The notes beneath the pieces were generated by a model, which saw nothing but the letters and a program-made list of their open reading frames with translations, was not told where the DNA came from and did not search any database. The position numbers and the translations under genes were made by a program. 64,000 nucleotides of DNA from Paenibacillus sp. FSL R7-0204. Lineage in GTDB: Bacteria > Bacillota > Bacilli > Paenibacillales > Paenibacillaceae. Each line of letters begins with the position of its first letter. Positions within the stretch are counted from its first letter, which is position 1. Positions 15,526-24,103 of the stretch are shown here, piece by piece. The stretch covers positions 5,022,001 to 5,086,000 of the forward strand of contig NZ_JBBOCA010000001.1 in assembly GCF_038002225.1 (NCBI RefSeq), in the 5' to 3' direction.

Positions 15526-16329
15526 TTGAGACAGTCAGAAGCATTAGAGCCCCATACGGCTACACATTCCCATCATTCAAAAGAGCAGCCTGAGCTGAGA
15601 TCCGGGCGGCGGCTTAAGCGGATCATAGCCGCAGCAAGCGTTCTGCTCATGTTAACGGCAGGAGACACCGCAGTGATTCACGCGGCTGCCCCCCGCACTA
15701 ATCCGCAGGCAGAGCAGCCCGGACAGCGCCAGCATATGCTCGGCCATGACCAGCGGATCATTCTGATTGATGCCGGCCATGGGGGGATTGACGGCGGAAC
15801 CTCCTACGGCAGCATTCTGGAGAAAGACATCACCCTCGCCATCTCACGCCGCCTCTTTCTCCTGCTGCGTGCAGATGGCTTCGATACGATTCTGAACCGG
15901 ACTGGCGATTATGCGCCCAGCGATGAGAATCTGTGGCTGAGGAACAGATCCCGGCATTTACGCGATCTGGCCCAGCGCAAGGAACTGGCAGAGACGCTTC
16001 CGGCCAATGTCGTGGTCAGCATCCACATTAACTGGGCGAAATCCCCGTCCAAGCATGGTCCGCTCGTCCTGTACCGCCAGGAAGGGCGCAGCTTCCTGCT
16101 GGCCCGGACCATTCAGGATCAGCTCAACCAGCTCTACGGAATGAAGAATGATCCTGTCCGGGGCAAGCCCTTCTACCTGCTCAACAAAATAACCGCCACA
16201 ACGGTGATCGTTGAGGCGGGATTTGTCAGCAGTCCGGCTGACCGGGAGAAGCTCTGTACACCGAAGGGCCAGGAAGAGATCGCCGAAGCCATTGCGAACG
16301 GGATCGCTGCCTACCTTATGGAAGTGTAA
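15526..16329 (+). CDS. N-acetylmuramoyl-L-alanine amidase, Amidase_3 (CwlD-like)
   Basis: Zinc amidase that cleaves MurNAc-L-Ala bonds of peptidoglycan. Zinc ligand His in IDAGHGGIDGG, Glu in ILEKDITL, the second His in VVSIHINWA and the catalytic Glu in TTVIVEAGFVS are all visible. The first 50 residues hold a hydrophobic signal segment (IIAAASVLLMLTAG), so it is exported; no cell-wall binding domain is present. The start is TTG with GGGAGG 8 nt upstream. Length 267 aa and one domain match CwlD, the spore cortex amidase, but a vegetative role is equally possible. Its 3' end overlaps the convergent deacetylase gene by 14 bp. Confidence 0.85.
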   Translation: MRQSEALEPHTATHSHHSKEQPELRSGRRLKRIIAAASVLLMLTAGDTAVIHAAAPRTNPQAEQPGQRQHMLGHDQRIILIDAGHGGIDGGTSYGSILEKDITLAISRRLFLLLRADGFDTILNRTGDYAPSDENLWLRNRSRHLRDLAQRKELAETLPANVVVSIHINWAKSPSKHGPLVLYRQEGRSFLLARTIQDQLNQLYGMKNDPVRGKPFYLLNKITATTVIVEAGFVSSPADREKLCTPKGQEEIAEAIANGIAAYLMEV

Positions 16330-17227
16330 GCCGGGAATTCCACTTCCATTCCTCACGGACCAGATCGGAGATGCCGACGAATTGCACCTTGTCCTTCATT
16401 CCGGCAATGCCGCTGCGGATGCCCGCGGCGGTCTCTTTGCCCTGGATGCCGACATGACCGATGGTGACGCAGAACTTCTGACTCAAGGCCCGCTCCTGCA
16501 CCAGCTTCATCTGCTTCGCCACATGACTTGCCGAATGCACATCATCCAGGAAAATATGATTCTCCACCGGCGGCATTCCCAGCTCCCGGGCCATCCGTCC
16601 CGCGACTGAACGGTAATTGGTATGGCTGTCTACGAAGAATAGACCGCGCTCCTTGCAGACCTCCAGCACAATACCCATGACCCGTTCATCTCCGGTCACC
16701 TTGGAGCCCATGTGATTGTTGATTCCAATCGCATAAGGGACATTATCGAGCGCTGCCTCCACCCGCCCCCGGACCTCGGCGTCATTCATGCTGGTCAGCA
16801 CGGCCCCCGGCCCCAGCCATTCCGGCTTGCCCTGGCGCGGCTCCATCGGCAGATGGACCAGCACATCGAAGCCCAGCTCATGGGCGCGCCGGGCATCCTG
16901 CTCACTGGAGCGCAGGAATGGCATGACCGCGACGGTGATTTTGACGGGCAGCTTGAACATTTCCTCTGTCCCGCGCATGCTGTTGCCGAAATCATCGATA
17001 ATGACCGCCACACGGCTGAGCGATGGTTGCTGCTGATTCCCGGCTGTCCGGTTGCCCGATACGCTGCTCCCTCTGCTATCCGCAGGTGCGGGTGTTGAAA
17101 GTGCCGTGTCTGCCTGTGCAGCAGACACGGCAAGCGGGGCTGACGGGATTAGCGCCGCTGACATAATCACAGCTGCGGCCAAGGAATATAGAAGGACACG
17201 CTTTGCTCTGTGGTTGCTTGTATTCAT
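16316..17227 (-). CDS. Divergent polysaccharide deacetylase family protein (YibQ/DUF610 type)
   Basis: Predicted secreted carbohydrate esterase-like protein. The family pattern is visible: VAVIIDDFGNS, ITVAVMPFLRSS, VLVHLPMEP, INNHMGSKVTGD, FFVDSHTNYRS and VTIGHVG. A signal peptide covers residues 1-39 (VLLYSLAAAVIMSAALIPSAP). I chose ATG 17225-17227 because GGAGG lies 9 nt upstream; the longer GTG frame reads through it. The substrate is unknown. It is convergent with, and overlaps, the amidase gene, and both act at the cell surface. Confidence 0.85.
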   Translation of the reverse strand: MNTSNHRAKRVLLYSLAAAVIMSAALIPSAPLAVSAAQADTALSTPAPADSRGSSVSGNRTAGNQQQPSLSRVAVIIDDFGNSMRGTEEMFKLPVKITVAVMPFLRSSEQDARRAHELGFDVLVHLPMEPRQGKPEWLGPGAVLTSMNDAEVRGRVEAALDNVPYAIGINNHMGSKVTGDERVMGIVLEVCKERGLFFVDSHTNYRSVAGRMARELGMPPVENHIFLDDVHSASHVAKQMKLVQERALSQKFCVTIGHVGIQGKETAAGIRSGIAGMKDKVQFVGISDLVREEWKWNSRLTLP

Positions 17228-17382
17228 ACTGGAACACCTCCTTCGTGATTGAACAATTGTACTCATTGTTTGGTTCACGAAGGGTAAATATGTACGGAGC
17301 GCTTACGCAATTATTAACAATGGGATGCGGATACGGCACGGGCGGCCTGTCAGCATTTAATCCCTCCGCTTCGCATTAACCC

Positions 17383-17835
17383 TCACTCTTTAGCTTTGGC
17401 TTTACGTCCTCTTGGCATCTGCTTACGGTCTCCGGTCAGCTCGCAGGTCTGCGGGCCCAGATTTCCCTGCTCTATTTTGACGTCAATGAAATCAACAATC
17501 TGCTGCAGCGATGCGATCTGCTCGATAATCTTCTGCCGGTGATTCAGAATCATCACGTGGAGCTCAGGATACTGAGACAGGTCTGCATCCAGAGACAAAT
17601 CCAGATAGGGCCGCATGTCGTCCAGCGACATTCCTGTTTTTTTGAGGCATGTCACCAGCAACATCCGGTTCAGGTCCGAATCGCTATAGATGCGGTGGCT
17701 GTTCCCTTTGCGCTTCGCCCGGGGCAGCAGCCCAATCTTCTCATAATACCTTATCGTATCCTCAGACATACCCGTCCGCTCCGCCGTTTCCTTAATCGAA
17801 TATCCCTGCTGGAGATCTGCTTCCGCCAGACTCAT
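17383..17835 (-). CDS. MerR-family transcriptional regulator
   Basis: N-terminal winged helix with YSIKETAERTGMSEDTIRYYEKIGLLPR, the recognition and wing signature of the MerR family, followed by a dimerisation coiled coil (LHVMILNHRQKIIEQIASLQ) and a short basic tail. It has no metal-binding cysteine cluster, and resembles the organic-compound-sensing subgroup next to SDR genes (AdhR/YraB type). ATG 17835 has GGAG 8 nt upstream. It is divergent from the SDR at 17995 and probably controls both promoters. Confidence 0.88.
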   Translation of the reverse strand: MSLAEADLQQGYSIKETAERTGMSEDTIRYYEKIGLLPRAKRKGNSHRIYSDSDLNRMLLVTCLKKTGMSLDDMRPYLDLSLDADLSQYPELHVMILNHRQKIIEQIASLQQIVDFIDVKIEQGNLGPQTCELTGDRKQMPRGRKAKAKE

Positions 17836-17876
17836 AGAATCACTCCGTTTCACTGGTCTAATGGTGCCTTCGTTCT

Positions 17877-17907
17877 ATTATATAACTTGGAGCTGGCTCC
17901 AAGTCAA
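17877..17907 (-). promoter_or_regulatory. MerR-type promoter for the regulator gene
   Basis: Minus strand -35 TTGACT (17902-17907) and -10 TATAAT (17877-17882) are 19 bp apart, the long spacing typical of MerR-activated promoters. A perfect 9+2+9 palindrome ACTTGGAGC-TG-GCTCCAAGT (17885-17904) fills the spacer. Confidence 0.8.
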
Positions 17908-17923
17908 TGACACATTTTATCGC

Positions 17924-17954
17924 TTGACTTGGACTTGGCTCCAAGTTATACAAT
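17924..17954 (+). promoter_or_regulatory. MerR-type promoter for the SDR gene
   Basis: Plus strand -35 TTGACT (17924-17929), 19-bp spacer, -10 TACAAT (17949-17954). The spacer region carries ACTTGGA and TCCAAGT arms (17927-17946), a near copy of the palindrome at 17885-17904. Confidence 0.78.
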
Positions 17955-17994
17955 GAGCACCATTCACCACTTTCCATGTAAAGGAGTAACCAAT

Positions 17995-18855
17995 ATGAGA
18001 CGATCACATCCCCCGCGCACCGCGCTGATTACCGGAGCCAATCACGGCATCGGGCTGGCCCTGACCCATAGACTTCTGAACGAAGGCTGGGAGGTTATTT
18101 CGCTGATCCGCTCTGCTTTTGCTGAAGATGATCCGCTTATCGGGCAGGCGCTCAGCAGCAGACAGCTGCGAATTTATAAGGCGGATTTAAGCGATTTTGG
18201 CCAATTGCGGAGTGCATTGCAGGACATTAACCGCCACGAAGCGTATATTGACCTCCTGTTCAACAATGCCGGGGGCAGCTTTCCCGAGTTATTCTTGTCC
18301 AAGCAAGGACGCGAGCTGCATTATGAGCTGCAGACGGTGGTCCCGTATATCATTACGATGGAGCTGAAGCCGCTCCTGCTGAAAGGTACACTTCACACAG
18401 TCGTGAATACGTCCTCCAACGCTTTTATGATGAAGCGCAGCTTCGACCCGGCTTCGCTGGAGCGCCCGGCGAAATTTCAGATGCTGACTGGCCCGTATGC
18501 CGACACCAAGCGGGCCATGTCCTTGTGGACGGAGGCGGTGGCCTCTGAGCTTGCAGCAGAAGGCATCCTTATCCGCAGCGCGGATCCCGGAGGCAATAAC
18601 ACCCTTCGCAGCGGCAAAAAATCAGGCATCCCCTTCTGGCTGCGGCCGATTACGCGCATGTTTTTCCCGGCGCCAGCCCACGGCGCAGGCTTGCTGTATC
18701 AGGCGGCCCTCGGCGAACACAGCGGCAGGTCCGGGGTGTTCCTGCACAAGAACCGGGTCACCCCGCTGAAATTCTCTGAGCACGGCAGCACCATTCTGAA
18801 GAACGTGCACTCCATATATGAGCGGGAATTCGTTCAGACGGACAGCGCACAGTAA
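17995..18855 (+). CDS. Short-chain dehydrogenase/reductase
   Basis: NAD(P)-dependent oxidoreductase. Cofactor motif TGANHGIGLA, then NNAGGS, and the catalytic YADTK (Tyr and Lys of YxxxK) with the serine in NTSSNA. ATG 17995 has AAAGGAG 8 nt upstream. Length 286 aa is usual. The C-terminal half has the longer substrate-binding region seen in retinol dehydrogenase/WW-oxidoreductase-type SDRs. It sits behind a MerR promoter divergent from the regulator, so it is likely induced by a reactive or aromatic compound; the substrate is unknown. Confidence 0.85.
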   Translation: MRRSHPPRTALITGANHGIGLALTHRLLNEGWEVISLIRSAFAEDDPLIGQALSSRQLRIYKADLSDFGQLRSALQDINRHEAYIDLLFNNAGGSFPELFLSKQGRELHYELQTVVPYIITMELKPLLLKGTLHTVVNTSSNAFMMKRSFDPASLERPAKFQMLTGPYADTKRAMSLWTEAVASELAAEGILIRSADPGGNNTLRSGKKSGIPFWLRPITRMFFPAPAHGAGLLYQAALGEHSGRSGVFLHKNRVTPLKFSEHGSTILKNVHSIYEREFVQTDSAQ

Positions 18856-18897
18856 CGGCCTCTGCCTGCAGCCATTGCGGGTATCCGGCACGAAATC

Positions 18898-18932
18898 AAG
18901 CCACAGCCCCTCCATCCGGAGAGCTGTGGCTT
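18898..18932. terminator. Hairpin between convergent genes
   Basis: AAGCCACAGC pairs exactly with GCTGTGGCTT around a 15-nt loop. It lies between the ends of the SDR and alpha-toroid genes. No long T-run follows on either side, so terminator function is likely but weakly supported. Confidence 0.45.
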
Positions 18933-18962
18933 ACATGCGCTGCATTATTTTGTAACTGTAAA

Positions 18963-19907
18963 CTATTGTTCCTGTGGCAGCTCCGCCATCCGCCCGAAAG
19001 CCCGCAGCAGCCGCAGGTTCTCAATGACAATATGCGCCTTCCACCAGTTCTCACTGACGGCAAATTCCCGTTCATACCCCGCCCAGCCCCAGGTCAGGTC
19101 CCAGATTCCTTCGGAGTTCCGGGTCTCCAGCAGATAATCCAGCTCCTGATGCAGCAGCCCGCCAAGCTCTGCATATTCAGGGCTATGCGGCGAATGGATG
19201 AACACAGACGGCCTGCAGCTATACCCGTTCCATCCACCCGCATCCCGGCTGATTAACTGCACACTCTGCACCTTGAGCGCTTCTCTTAGTGCAGCGTAAG
19301 GGAACTCCTCCTGCAATTCTGCCCAAGCGATACATTCCAGCAGGGTGGCCACGCATTTCAACGGATGCATCTCAATCACAGGGTCATGCAGGAAAAGCTC
19401 CGTCAGCTCACGGGCAATCCTTAGTCCGGTGGCATACAGCCCGCTATCCTTGGGAGCAGCCTTCAGAATGAATCCGGCCAGAATAGCTGTCGGGTTATAC
19501 ATACTGTGGGAAGTACTGTCCGAGCTTGTATGCCACCAGGGGGCATGAGGATAATCGTTATTGGAAGCTACGACATTCTTCCATGTGCGGCCATCCATAT
19601 CCACACCGCTGTCCAGGTATTTCAGAATTCCCTGCACCAGCGGATGCCCGTTATCTGCAAATTCCAGCTCCAGCAGCCTCTCTACCGCCGTAGCGGTCTG
19701 GATGGGCGTGGAATTCGGATTCCACGCGTCCGCTTCCAGGGCATGGCCGAAGCCCCCATCCTCATTCTGATAGGCGGACAGCGCTTCCAGTACCGGCGCA
19801 GACCCGCCGCCCTCAAAGTGAAATCTCCATCGCGCCAGGTCCAGCGGACGGGCATTGCGGTACATCCAGCGCCTGATTCCCTCATACTCCTCCAGCAGCA
19901 GCTTCAT
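18963..19907 (-). CDS. Alpha-toroid (terpene cyclase/prenyltransferase-like) protein
   Basis: Soluble 314-aa protein with features of the alpha/alpha-barrel seen in squalene cyclases and prenyltransferases: ALSAYQNEDGGFGHALEAD near residue 45 resembles the QW/QxxDGxF repeat, and weaker copies follow (DAGGWNGYS, LETRNSEGIWDL). The DxDD cyclase motif is absent and there is no membrane segment, so enzymatic activity is not supported. ATG 19905-19907 has AAGGAG 7 nt upstream. It stands alone between intergenic hairpin and YihY. Function unknown. Confidence 0.6.
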   Translation of the reverse strand: MKLLLEEYEGIRRWMYRNARPLDLARWRFHFEGGGSAPVLEALSAYQNEDGGFGHALEADAWNPNSTPIQTATAVERLLELEFADNGHPLVQGILKYLDSGVDMDGRTWKNVVASNNDYPHAPWWHTSSDSTSHSMYNPTAILAGFILKAAPKDSGLYATGLRIARELTELFLHDPVIEMHPLKCVATLLECIAWAELQEEFPYAALREALKVQSVQLISRDAGGWNGYSCRPSVFIHSPHSPEYAELGGLLHQELDYLLETRNSEGIWDLTWGWAGYEREFAVSENWWKAHIVIENLRLLRAFGRMAELPQEQ

Positions 19908-20141
19908 ATACACTCTCCTTATATTCCTATATTGTTATCTTTCCTACTATTCTAAGAGTTTTCCAGTATAATACAAGTAAATTCCCTGCTTGAATTTTCA
20001 CTGCCCAAAATCCAACTAATCCCGGTATGATACAATAAAAACTACCTCGACGGACTAAAGGTTACTTTAACGGGTATACATATATATGGAACGATTTGGC
20101 TAACAGGTTAGGCTATGCGGGAATTCATGAAGGAGGGTCCT

Positions 20142-21020
20142 ATGAACAGCACTTCCGGCAGTAGAAGCGGCACTTTCAAGTTCATCAAGCAGCTATGGGT
20201 GAAAATCAACGACGATGATGTCCAGGGCATCGCTGCGCAGCTGACCTATTATTTAATCCTGTCCCTGTTTCCTTTTCTCATCTTCATCATGACCCTAATC
20301 GGGTATGCGAATATCTCCCTGGAGAAAAATATAGAGCAGCTGGAGCAGATCATGCCCGCCGAAGCCATCTCTATCATAGAAGAGATTCTGCAGGATGTAT
20401 CCGCCGGACGCAGCCAGACACTGTTATCCTTCGGGATGCTGGCTACCCTGTGGGCCGCCTCCAAAGGAATCAATGCCATCATCAAGGGGCTGAACCGTGC
20501 CTACGAGATTGACGAGAGCAGAGTGTTCTGGAAAATCCGGGGGATCGCCCTGCTCGCAACCTTGACGATCGGGTTCGTCGTACTGCTCAGCATTCTGCTA
20601 TTGGTCCTTGGCAGCTGGCTCAAGACGCAAGTCTTCCTGCTGGTTGACCTTCCCTATGGGTTCCAAAAGCTCTGGGATCTGCTGCAATACGCGATTCCGC
20701 TGCTTGTGATGTTCATCGTCTTCACCCTGCTGTACTGGATTGCTCCCAGCCGCAGACTGGCGCTGCGGGAGGTTATGCCTGGGGCGTTGTTCACCACCAT
20801 CGGCTGGATTACGACCTCGATTCTGTTCTCGGTATACGTCAATCAATTCAGTGATTTCTCCAAAACCTACGGCAGTCTCGGGGGCGTAACAGTGCTGCTA
20901 ATCTGGCTGTACATCAGCTCTTTTATCATCCTGGCCGGAGGCGAGATCAATGCCGTGCTGCTGAACCGCAAGGTGAAGAGTATGCCCTTCAGCTCCTTCA
21001 AAGGACAGAAGCTCCCATGA
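20142..21020 (+). CDS. YihY/UPF0761 family membrane protein
   Basis: Inner membrane protein of the family once annotated as ribonuclease BN or BrkB. Six hydrophobic segments follow a short cytoplasmic N-terminus; the family signature is seen in DDVQGIAAQLTYYLILSLFPF and in the C-terminal FSKTYGSLGGVTVLLIWLY. ATG 20142 has AAGGAGG 6 nt upstream. Length 292 aa is normal. The transported substance, if any, is unknown. Its stop overlaps the start of the next gene by 4 nt (ATGA). Confidence 0.85.
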   Translation: MNSTSGSRSGTFKFIKQLWVKINDDDVQGIAAQLTYYLILSLFPFLIFIMTLIGYANISLEKNIEQLEQIMPAEAISIIEEILQDVSAGRSQTLLSFGMLATLWAASKGINAIIKGLNRAYEIDESRVFWKIRGIALLATLTIGFVVLLSILLLVLGSWLKTQVFLLVDLPYGFQKLWDLLQYAIPLLVMFIVFTLLYWIAPSRRLALREVMPGALFTTIGWITTSILFSVYVNQFSDFSKTYGSLGGVTVLLIWLYISSFIILAGGEINAVLLNRKVKSMPFSSFKGQKLP

Positions 21021-21703
21021 ACCCCTCCCTGATTGATGCCATCACCAAAAGCCCGCTCCGCACCGCCTTCTATCATTTCACCCGGGCAGTGAATCTGCCC
21101 GCCATGGCTGCCCTTGACGCCATTTATTCCTCTGCGGTGCTGAGCCCCGCTCATGCAGCCGGAGTGCGGCGGAGTGCGGCGCACCGGGTAAGCTACGCCG
21201 GGCAAGCCGCGACTCTGAATGCCCATCTGCGCATTACGCCTGAGGCAATGGCTCCTGGGACAACGGCGGAAGAGTTCCGCCGCTGCCTGGACTGCCATGT
21301 GTTCCTGTGGCCGACCTGGCGCGACTGCCTCGCAATGGCTGCGATGTATTCGCGCAGAGAGCCGGGTGAGGTCTTCGCTGTGCTGAAGCTCGATGCCCGC
21401 AGCGTCCTGGCGGGTCACTACGCCCGCGTCAGGCTGTCCAAATACGATTCCGGCAGCTCCCCCAGGTTCCCGCACCGCATGTCATACCGCAAGAGCTGCG
21501 CTATGCTGCTCCCCCTAGCCGAATTCATGTCCTCCACCGGACAAGCTATCCCCGTCAAGCCTTCGGAGATTAAAGAGGTGCTGGTTGAGAGCAAGCTGGC
21601 CCCCATCAGCCAGTATGTACAGACGGTCTACTGTTCACAGCCGCAGCTTGTGCCTGAGCTCTGGCAGCCATTGTGCCAGCCTCTGATTCTTTCGCCAAGC
21701 TAG
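21017..21703 (+). CDS. Uncharacterised protein with YHFT motif, 228 aa
   Basis: Not firmly recognised. The N-terminal AFYHFTRAVNLPAMAALDAI recalls the start of DUF7002/DarT-like ADP-ribosyltransferase folds, where a YHxT sequence is followed by an NL/I segment, but no complete catalytic set can be assigned by eye. Three Cys-containing stretches (RRCLDCHVF, WRDCLAM, KSCAMLL) are present. It overlaps yihY by 4 nt, so it is co-translated with a membrane protein. A housekeeping role is as likely as a toxin role. Confidence 0.55.
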   Translation: MNPSLIDAITKSPLRTAFYHFTRAVNLPAMAALDAIYSSAVLSPAHAAGVRRSAAHRVSYAGQAATLNAHLRITPEAMAPGTTAEEFRRCLDCHVFLWPTWRDCLAMAAMYSRREPGEVFAVLKLDARSVLAGHYARVRLSKYDSGSSPRFPHRMSYRKSCAMLLPLAEFMSSTGQAIPVKPSEIKEVLVESKLAPISQYVQTVYCSQPQLVPELWQPLCQPLILSPS

Positions 21704-21741
21704 TGCCGCTGCCCCTTAGCTTCCTCACAGAGGTTGAATTA

Positions 21742-21793
21742 TATGTCGCATCGTGATATAGTCACACTATGACATAGTCACATCATGACATAT
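21742..21793. promoter_or_regulatory. Tandem operator-like repeats before the padR gene
   Basis: ATAGTCACActATGAC (from 21758) is repeated with 16-bp period as ATAGTCACAtcATGAC (from 21774); a related ATATGTCGCATCGTGAT precedes them. Each unit contains GTCA/TGAC inverted arms, consistent with autoregulation by the adjacent PadR protein. Confidence 0.5.
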
Positions 21794-21844
21794 TTTCTTT
21801 TTGCCGTGACATGGCACAACGAATTGACGAAGCAGGTGAACACG

Positions 21845-22177
21845 GTGTCCGCAGCGCAAAAGGTTCTAAAAAAGTACGTGCCCATGACCGAGACGGCGTT
21901 CTATATTCTGTTGGCCTTAACCAAGCCGCGCCACGGATATGGAATTATTAAGCATGTGGATGAGTTGTCGGAAGGACGGCTCCGGCTGGGCTCCGGTACA
22001 GTGTATGGAACCTTGACCAAGATGAATAAGGATGGACTGATTACCGTATTTGCCGATGAAGAGAGAAAGACGGTGTATGAGGTGTCTGAGCTGGGGAAGG
22101 AAGTCATGCGCGCTGAAATCGGCAGATTAAAGGAACTTCACCGCAACGCCGTCACCAGTGAGGAGGAATTTCAATGA
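21845..22177 (+). CDS. PadR-family transcriptional regulator
   Basis: Winged-helix repressor, 110 aa: MTETAFYILLALTKPRHGYGII is the family signature, with the wing in SGTVYGTLTKMNKDGLI and a short C-terminal dimer helix. I prefer GTG 21845 (AGGTG upstream) which gives the usual KVLKKYVPMTETAF start; an ATG frame extends 20 codons upstream into the operator repeats. It overlaps the DUF2812 gene by 4 nt, the standard arrangement for PadR-DUF2812 pairs. Confidence 0.88.
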   Translation: MSAAQKVLKKYVPMTETAFYILLALTKPRHGYGIIKHVDELSEGRLRLGSGTVYGTLTKMNKDGLITVFADEERKTVYEVSELGKEVMRAEIGRLKELHRNAVTSEEEFQ

Positions 22178-23322
22178 GAACTGTATTTCGGCCCTTTTGG
22201 AGCTATGATCTCCCGGGGACAGAAGCCTGGTTGGCCGATATGGCCGGCAAGGGATGGCGTCTGGAGGAATGGAGCTTACTGCTGCGGCGCTTTACCTTCC
22301 GGGAGGCTGAGCCCATCCGGCTAACTTATCAGCTGGCTTATCATTCAGCCAAGCATTCATCCATGTCTCCTTATCTTGCCGCAGAGGGATGGAGCAAGCC
22401 GCTGCAGCAAGGAAAGTGGAGCCTGTACGAGAATGATAGGTCACCGTTACAGATTAGCGCCTATCCTTCACGTAAGGATGTCCTGAAGCGAAACCGCATC
22501 ATCTCCTATCTTTTCATGGGAATCCTGGTGTATTTGCTGCTCATTGCACTTATTCCATTGCTTGTACTGGGGCTCACCTTCAATCAGGATACTCCAGTGC
22601 GTATTCAGCCAAGTCCGATGTGGGCTGTCACCTGGGTTGCAGCAGCGGGAGCCCTGGCCCTGCTTGTTCTTGCAATCTACTCTATAGTGAAGCTCCAGGC
22701 TGCCAGTAAGGTATTTCTGCCAAACCATCAGGACTTGAAGAAGGCTCCCGGACCACAGAAGCCTGCCGGCACTACGATGGCTCGGATGAAGTTAGGCTGG
22801 ATGTACGCCCCTGACCGGCTGGAGCAATGGCTGGAAGACAAAGAGAAGCAGGGATGGAATCTCTATAAAGTAGGCTTCGGGGGAACGCGGTTCCATTTCA
22901 GTAAGGGCCGTCCGCGCCGCATGACCTATCACGCCGACTATCAGGTCATTGCCGATGAAGGATATTTCGAGCTGCATCAGGAGGCTGGCTGGACGAGGCT
23001 CTACAGCTCTCCCTTCTCTCTGCAGAAATGGACCCTCTGGAGCCGGGAGGAGCAGAACGCTGCGGAGCAGCAGGAAATCTATAGTGATCCGGTCCACCGC
23101 CTGAAGCAGGCACGTAAAGTCGCCATCAGCTATACCCTGCTGTTCCTGCCCATGATCCTGCTCTACAGCTTTAATCTGTCGGCCTTCATTGATGGCATGC
23201 TACGGGGTGGAATCACCGCTTTCCAGGCGTGGAACACTTCAATTATGTTCCTTTCCATTCTGCTCTTCGGCTCGTTCGCGGGCAGAACCTGGCTATATTA
23301 CCGGCGGCTCAAGCAGGAATAG
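22174..23322 (+). CDS. DUF2812 membrane protein with two repeats
   Basis: Two DUF2812 units are visible: residues 1-90 (FRPFWSYDLPGTEAWLADMA, KGWRL) and about 205-295 (MKLGWMYAPDRLEQWLED, KQGWNL). Each is followed by a pair of membrane segments, at about 107-130 and 148-168, and 318-335 and 350-370. It is the partner of the PadR regulator, whose gene overlaps it. Family function is unknown; it is often regulated in response to envelope stress or drugs. Confidence 0.82.
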   Translation: MRTVFRPFWSYDLPGTEAWLADMAGKGWRLEEWSLLLRRFTFREAEPIRLTYQLAYHSAKHSSMSPYLAAEGWSKPLQQGKWSLYENDRSPLQISAYPSRKDVLKRNRIISYLFMGILVYLLLIALIPLLVLGLTFNQDTPVRIQPSPMWAVTWVAAAGALALLVLAIYSIVKLQAASKVFLPNHQDLKKAPGPQKPAGTTMARMKLGWMYAPDRLEQWLEDKEKQGWNLYKVGFGGTRFHFSKGRPRRMTYHADYQVIADEGYFELHQEAGWTRLYSSPFSLQKWTLWSREEQNAAEQQEIYSDPVHRLKQARKVAISYTLLFLPMILLYSFNLSAFIDGMLRGGITAFQAWNTSIMFLSILLFGSFAGRTWLYYRRLKQE

Positions 23323-23351
23323 GAGCTATATCATTTCTTATATCACAACAA

Positions 23352-23405
23352 AAGGCGTATACCGGAAGTCCTCCTCCATAGAGAGTGGCTTTCGGTATAC
23401 GCCTT
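23352..23405. terminator. Bidirectional terminator-like hairpin
   Basis: AAGGCGTATACCGGAAG pairs with CTTTCGGTATACGCCTT over nearly its full length. It lies between the DUF2812 gene and the convergent GntR gene. Confidence 0.6.
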
Positions 23406-23426
23406 GAATCTTTACAGCGTGTATGA

Positions 23427-24086
23427 TCAGAAGAATTGCGGGTACTGCCCCGACATGCTCTGGACCCGGTCCAGCAGTGTATTGGAATGCTCCATCACGA
23501 CCTTGCGCATCCCTTCCACATCCCGCTTGCGGGTAGCCGCCACCATCTTCACATGCTTATCGATATCGGACGGCTGCACCCCCTCCATCTTCCCATAGAG
23601 CAGACGGATACGATTGTAATGGGATGCTACCTCTTCGATGGTAAACCAGGACAATTCCTCCCCGGCCGTCTGGAAGATCAGCTGATGGAACCGGTTGTCC
23701 TTAATATAGAATTCTCTGAAGTATTTCTTGTCCATATATTTCTTCTGCTTATTAATCAGTTCCTGCATCGTATCTGCTACCAGCTCGCTGCACTTGCGGA
23801 TGAACTCATCGATCACCGCAGATTCAAGCGAGGTGCGGATGAACCACTCCTCACGGACCCGTTGCAGATCGATCTTGGAGACTACGGTTTTGCGCTGAGG
23901 ATATATTTCCACCAGTCCTGACTGTTGAAGGCGGACCACTGCTTCCCGTACCGGAGTACGGCTGACGCCATAGCGTTCAGACAGCTTCTGCACACTGACA
24001 TCCATTCCCGGCTCGAGCGTCATATTCATGATGTCTTCTTTTATTCTATTGTAAGTTACATCATTCAGTGAATTACTGTTATTCAT
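23427..24086 (-). CDS. GntR-family (FadR-type) transcriptional regulator
   Basis: Winged helix at residues 10-70 (YGVSRTPVREAVVRLQQSGLVEI) followed by an all-helical FCD ligand domain; Asp, His and His residues of the FCD metal site may be those in RFHQLIF, ASHYNR and DKHVKMV. I used ATG 24086; a TTG three codons earlier is possible and neither has a strong ribosome binding site. It is the last gene of the hydantoinase cluster and probably regulates it through the repeats at 28367-28434. Confidence 0.85.
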   Translation of the reverse strand: MNNSNSLNDVTYNRIKEDIMNMTLEPGMDVSVQKLSERYGVSRTPVREAVVRLQQSGLVEIYPQRKTVVSKIDLQRVREEWFIRTSLESAVIDEFIRKCSELVADTMQELINKQKKYMDKKYFREFYIKDNRFHQLIFQTAGEELSWFTIEEVASHYNRIRLLYGKMEGVQPSDIDKHVKMVAATRKRDVEGMRKVVMEHSNTLLDRVQSMSGQYPQFF

Positions 24087-24103
24087 AATCTTCAACGGCT
24101 TCC

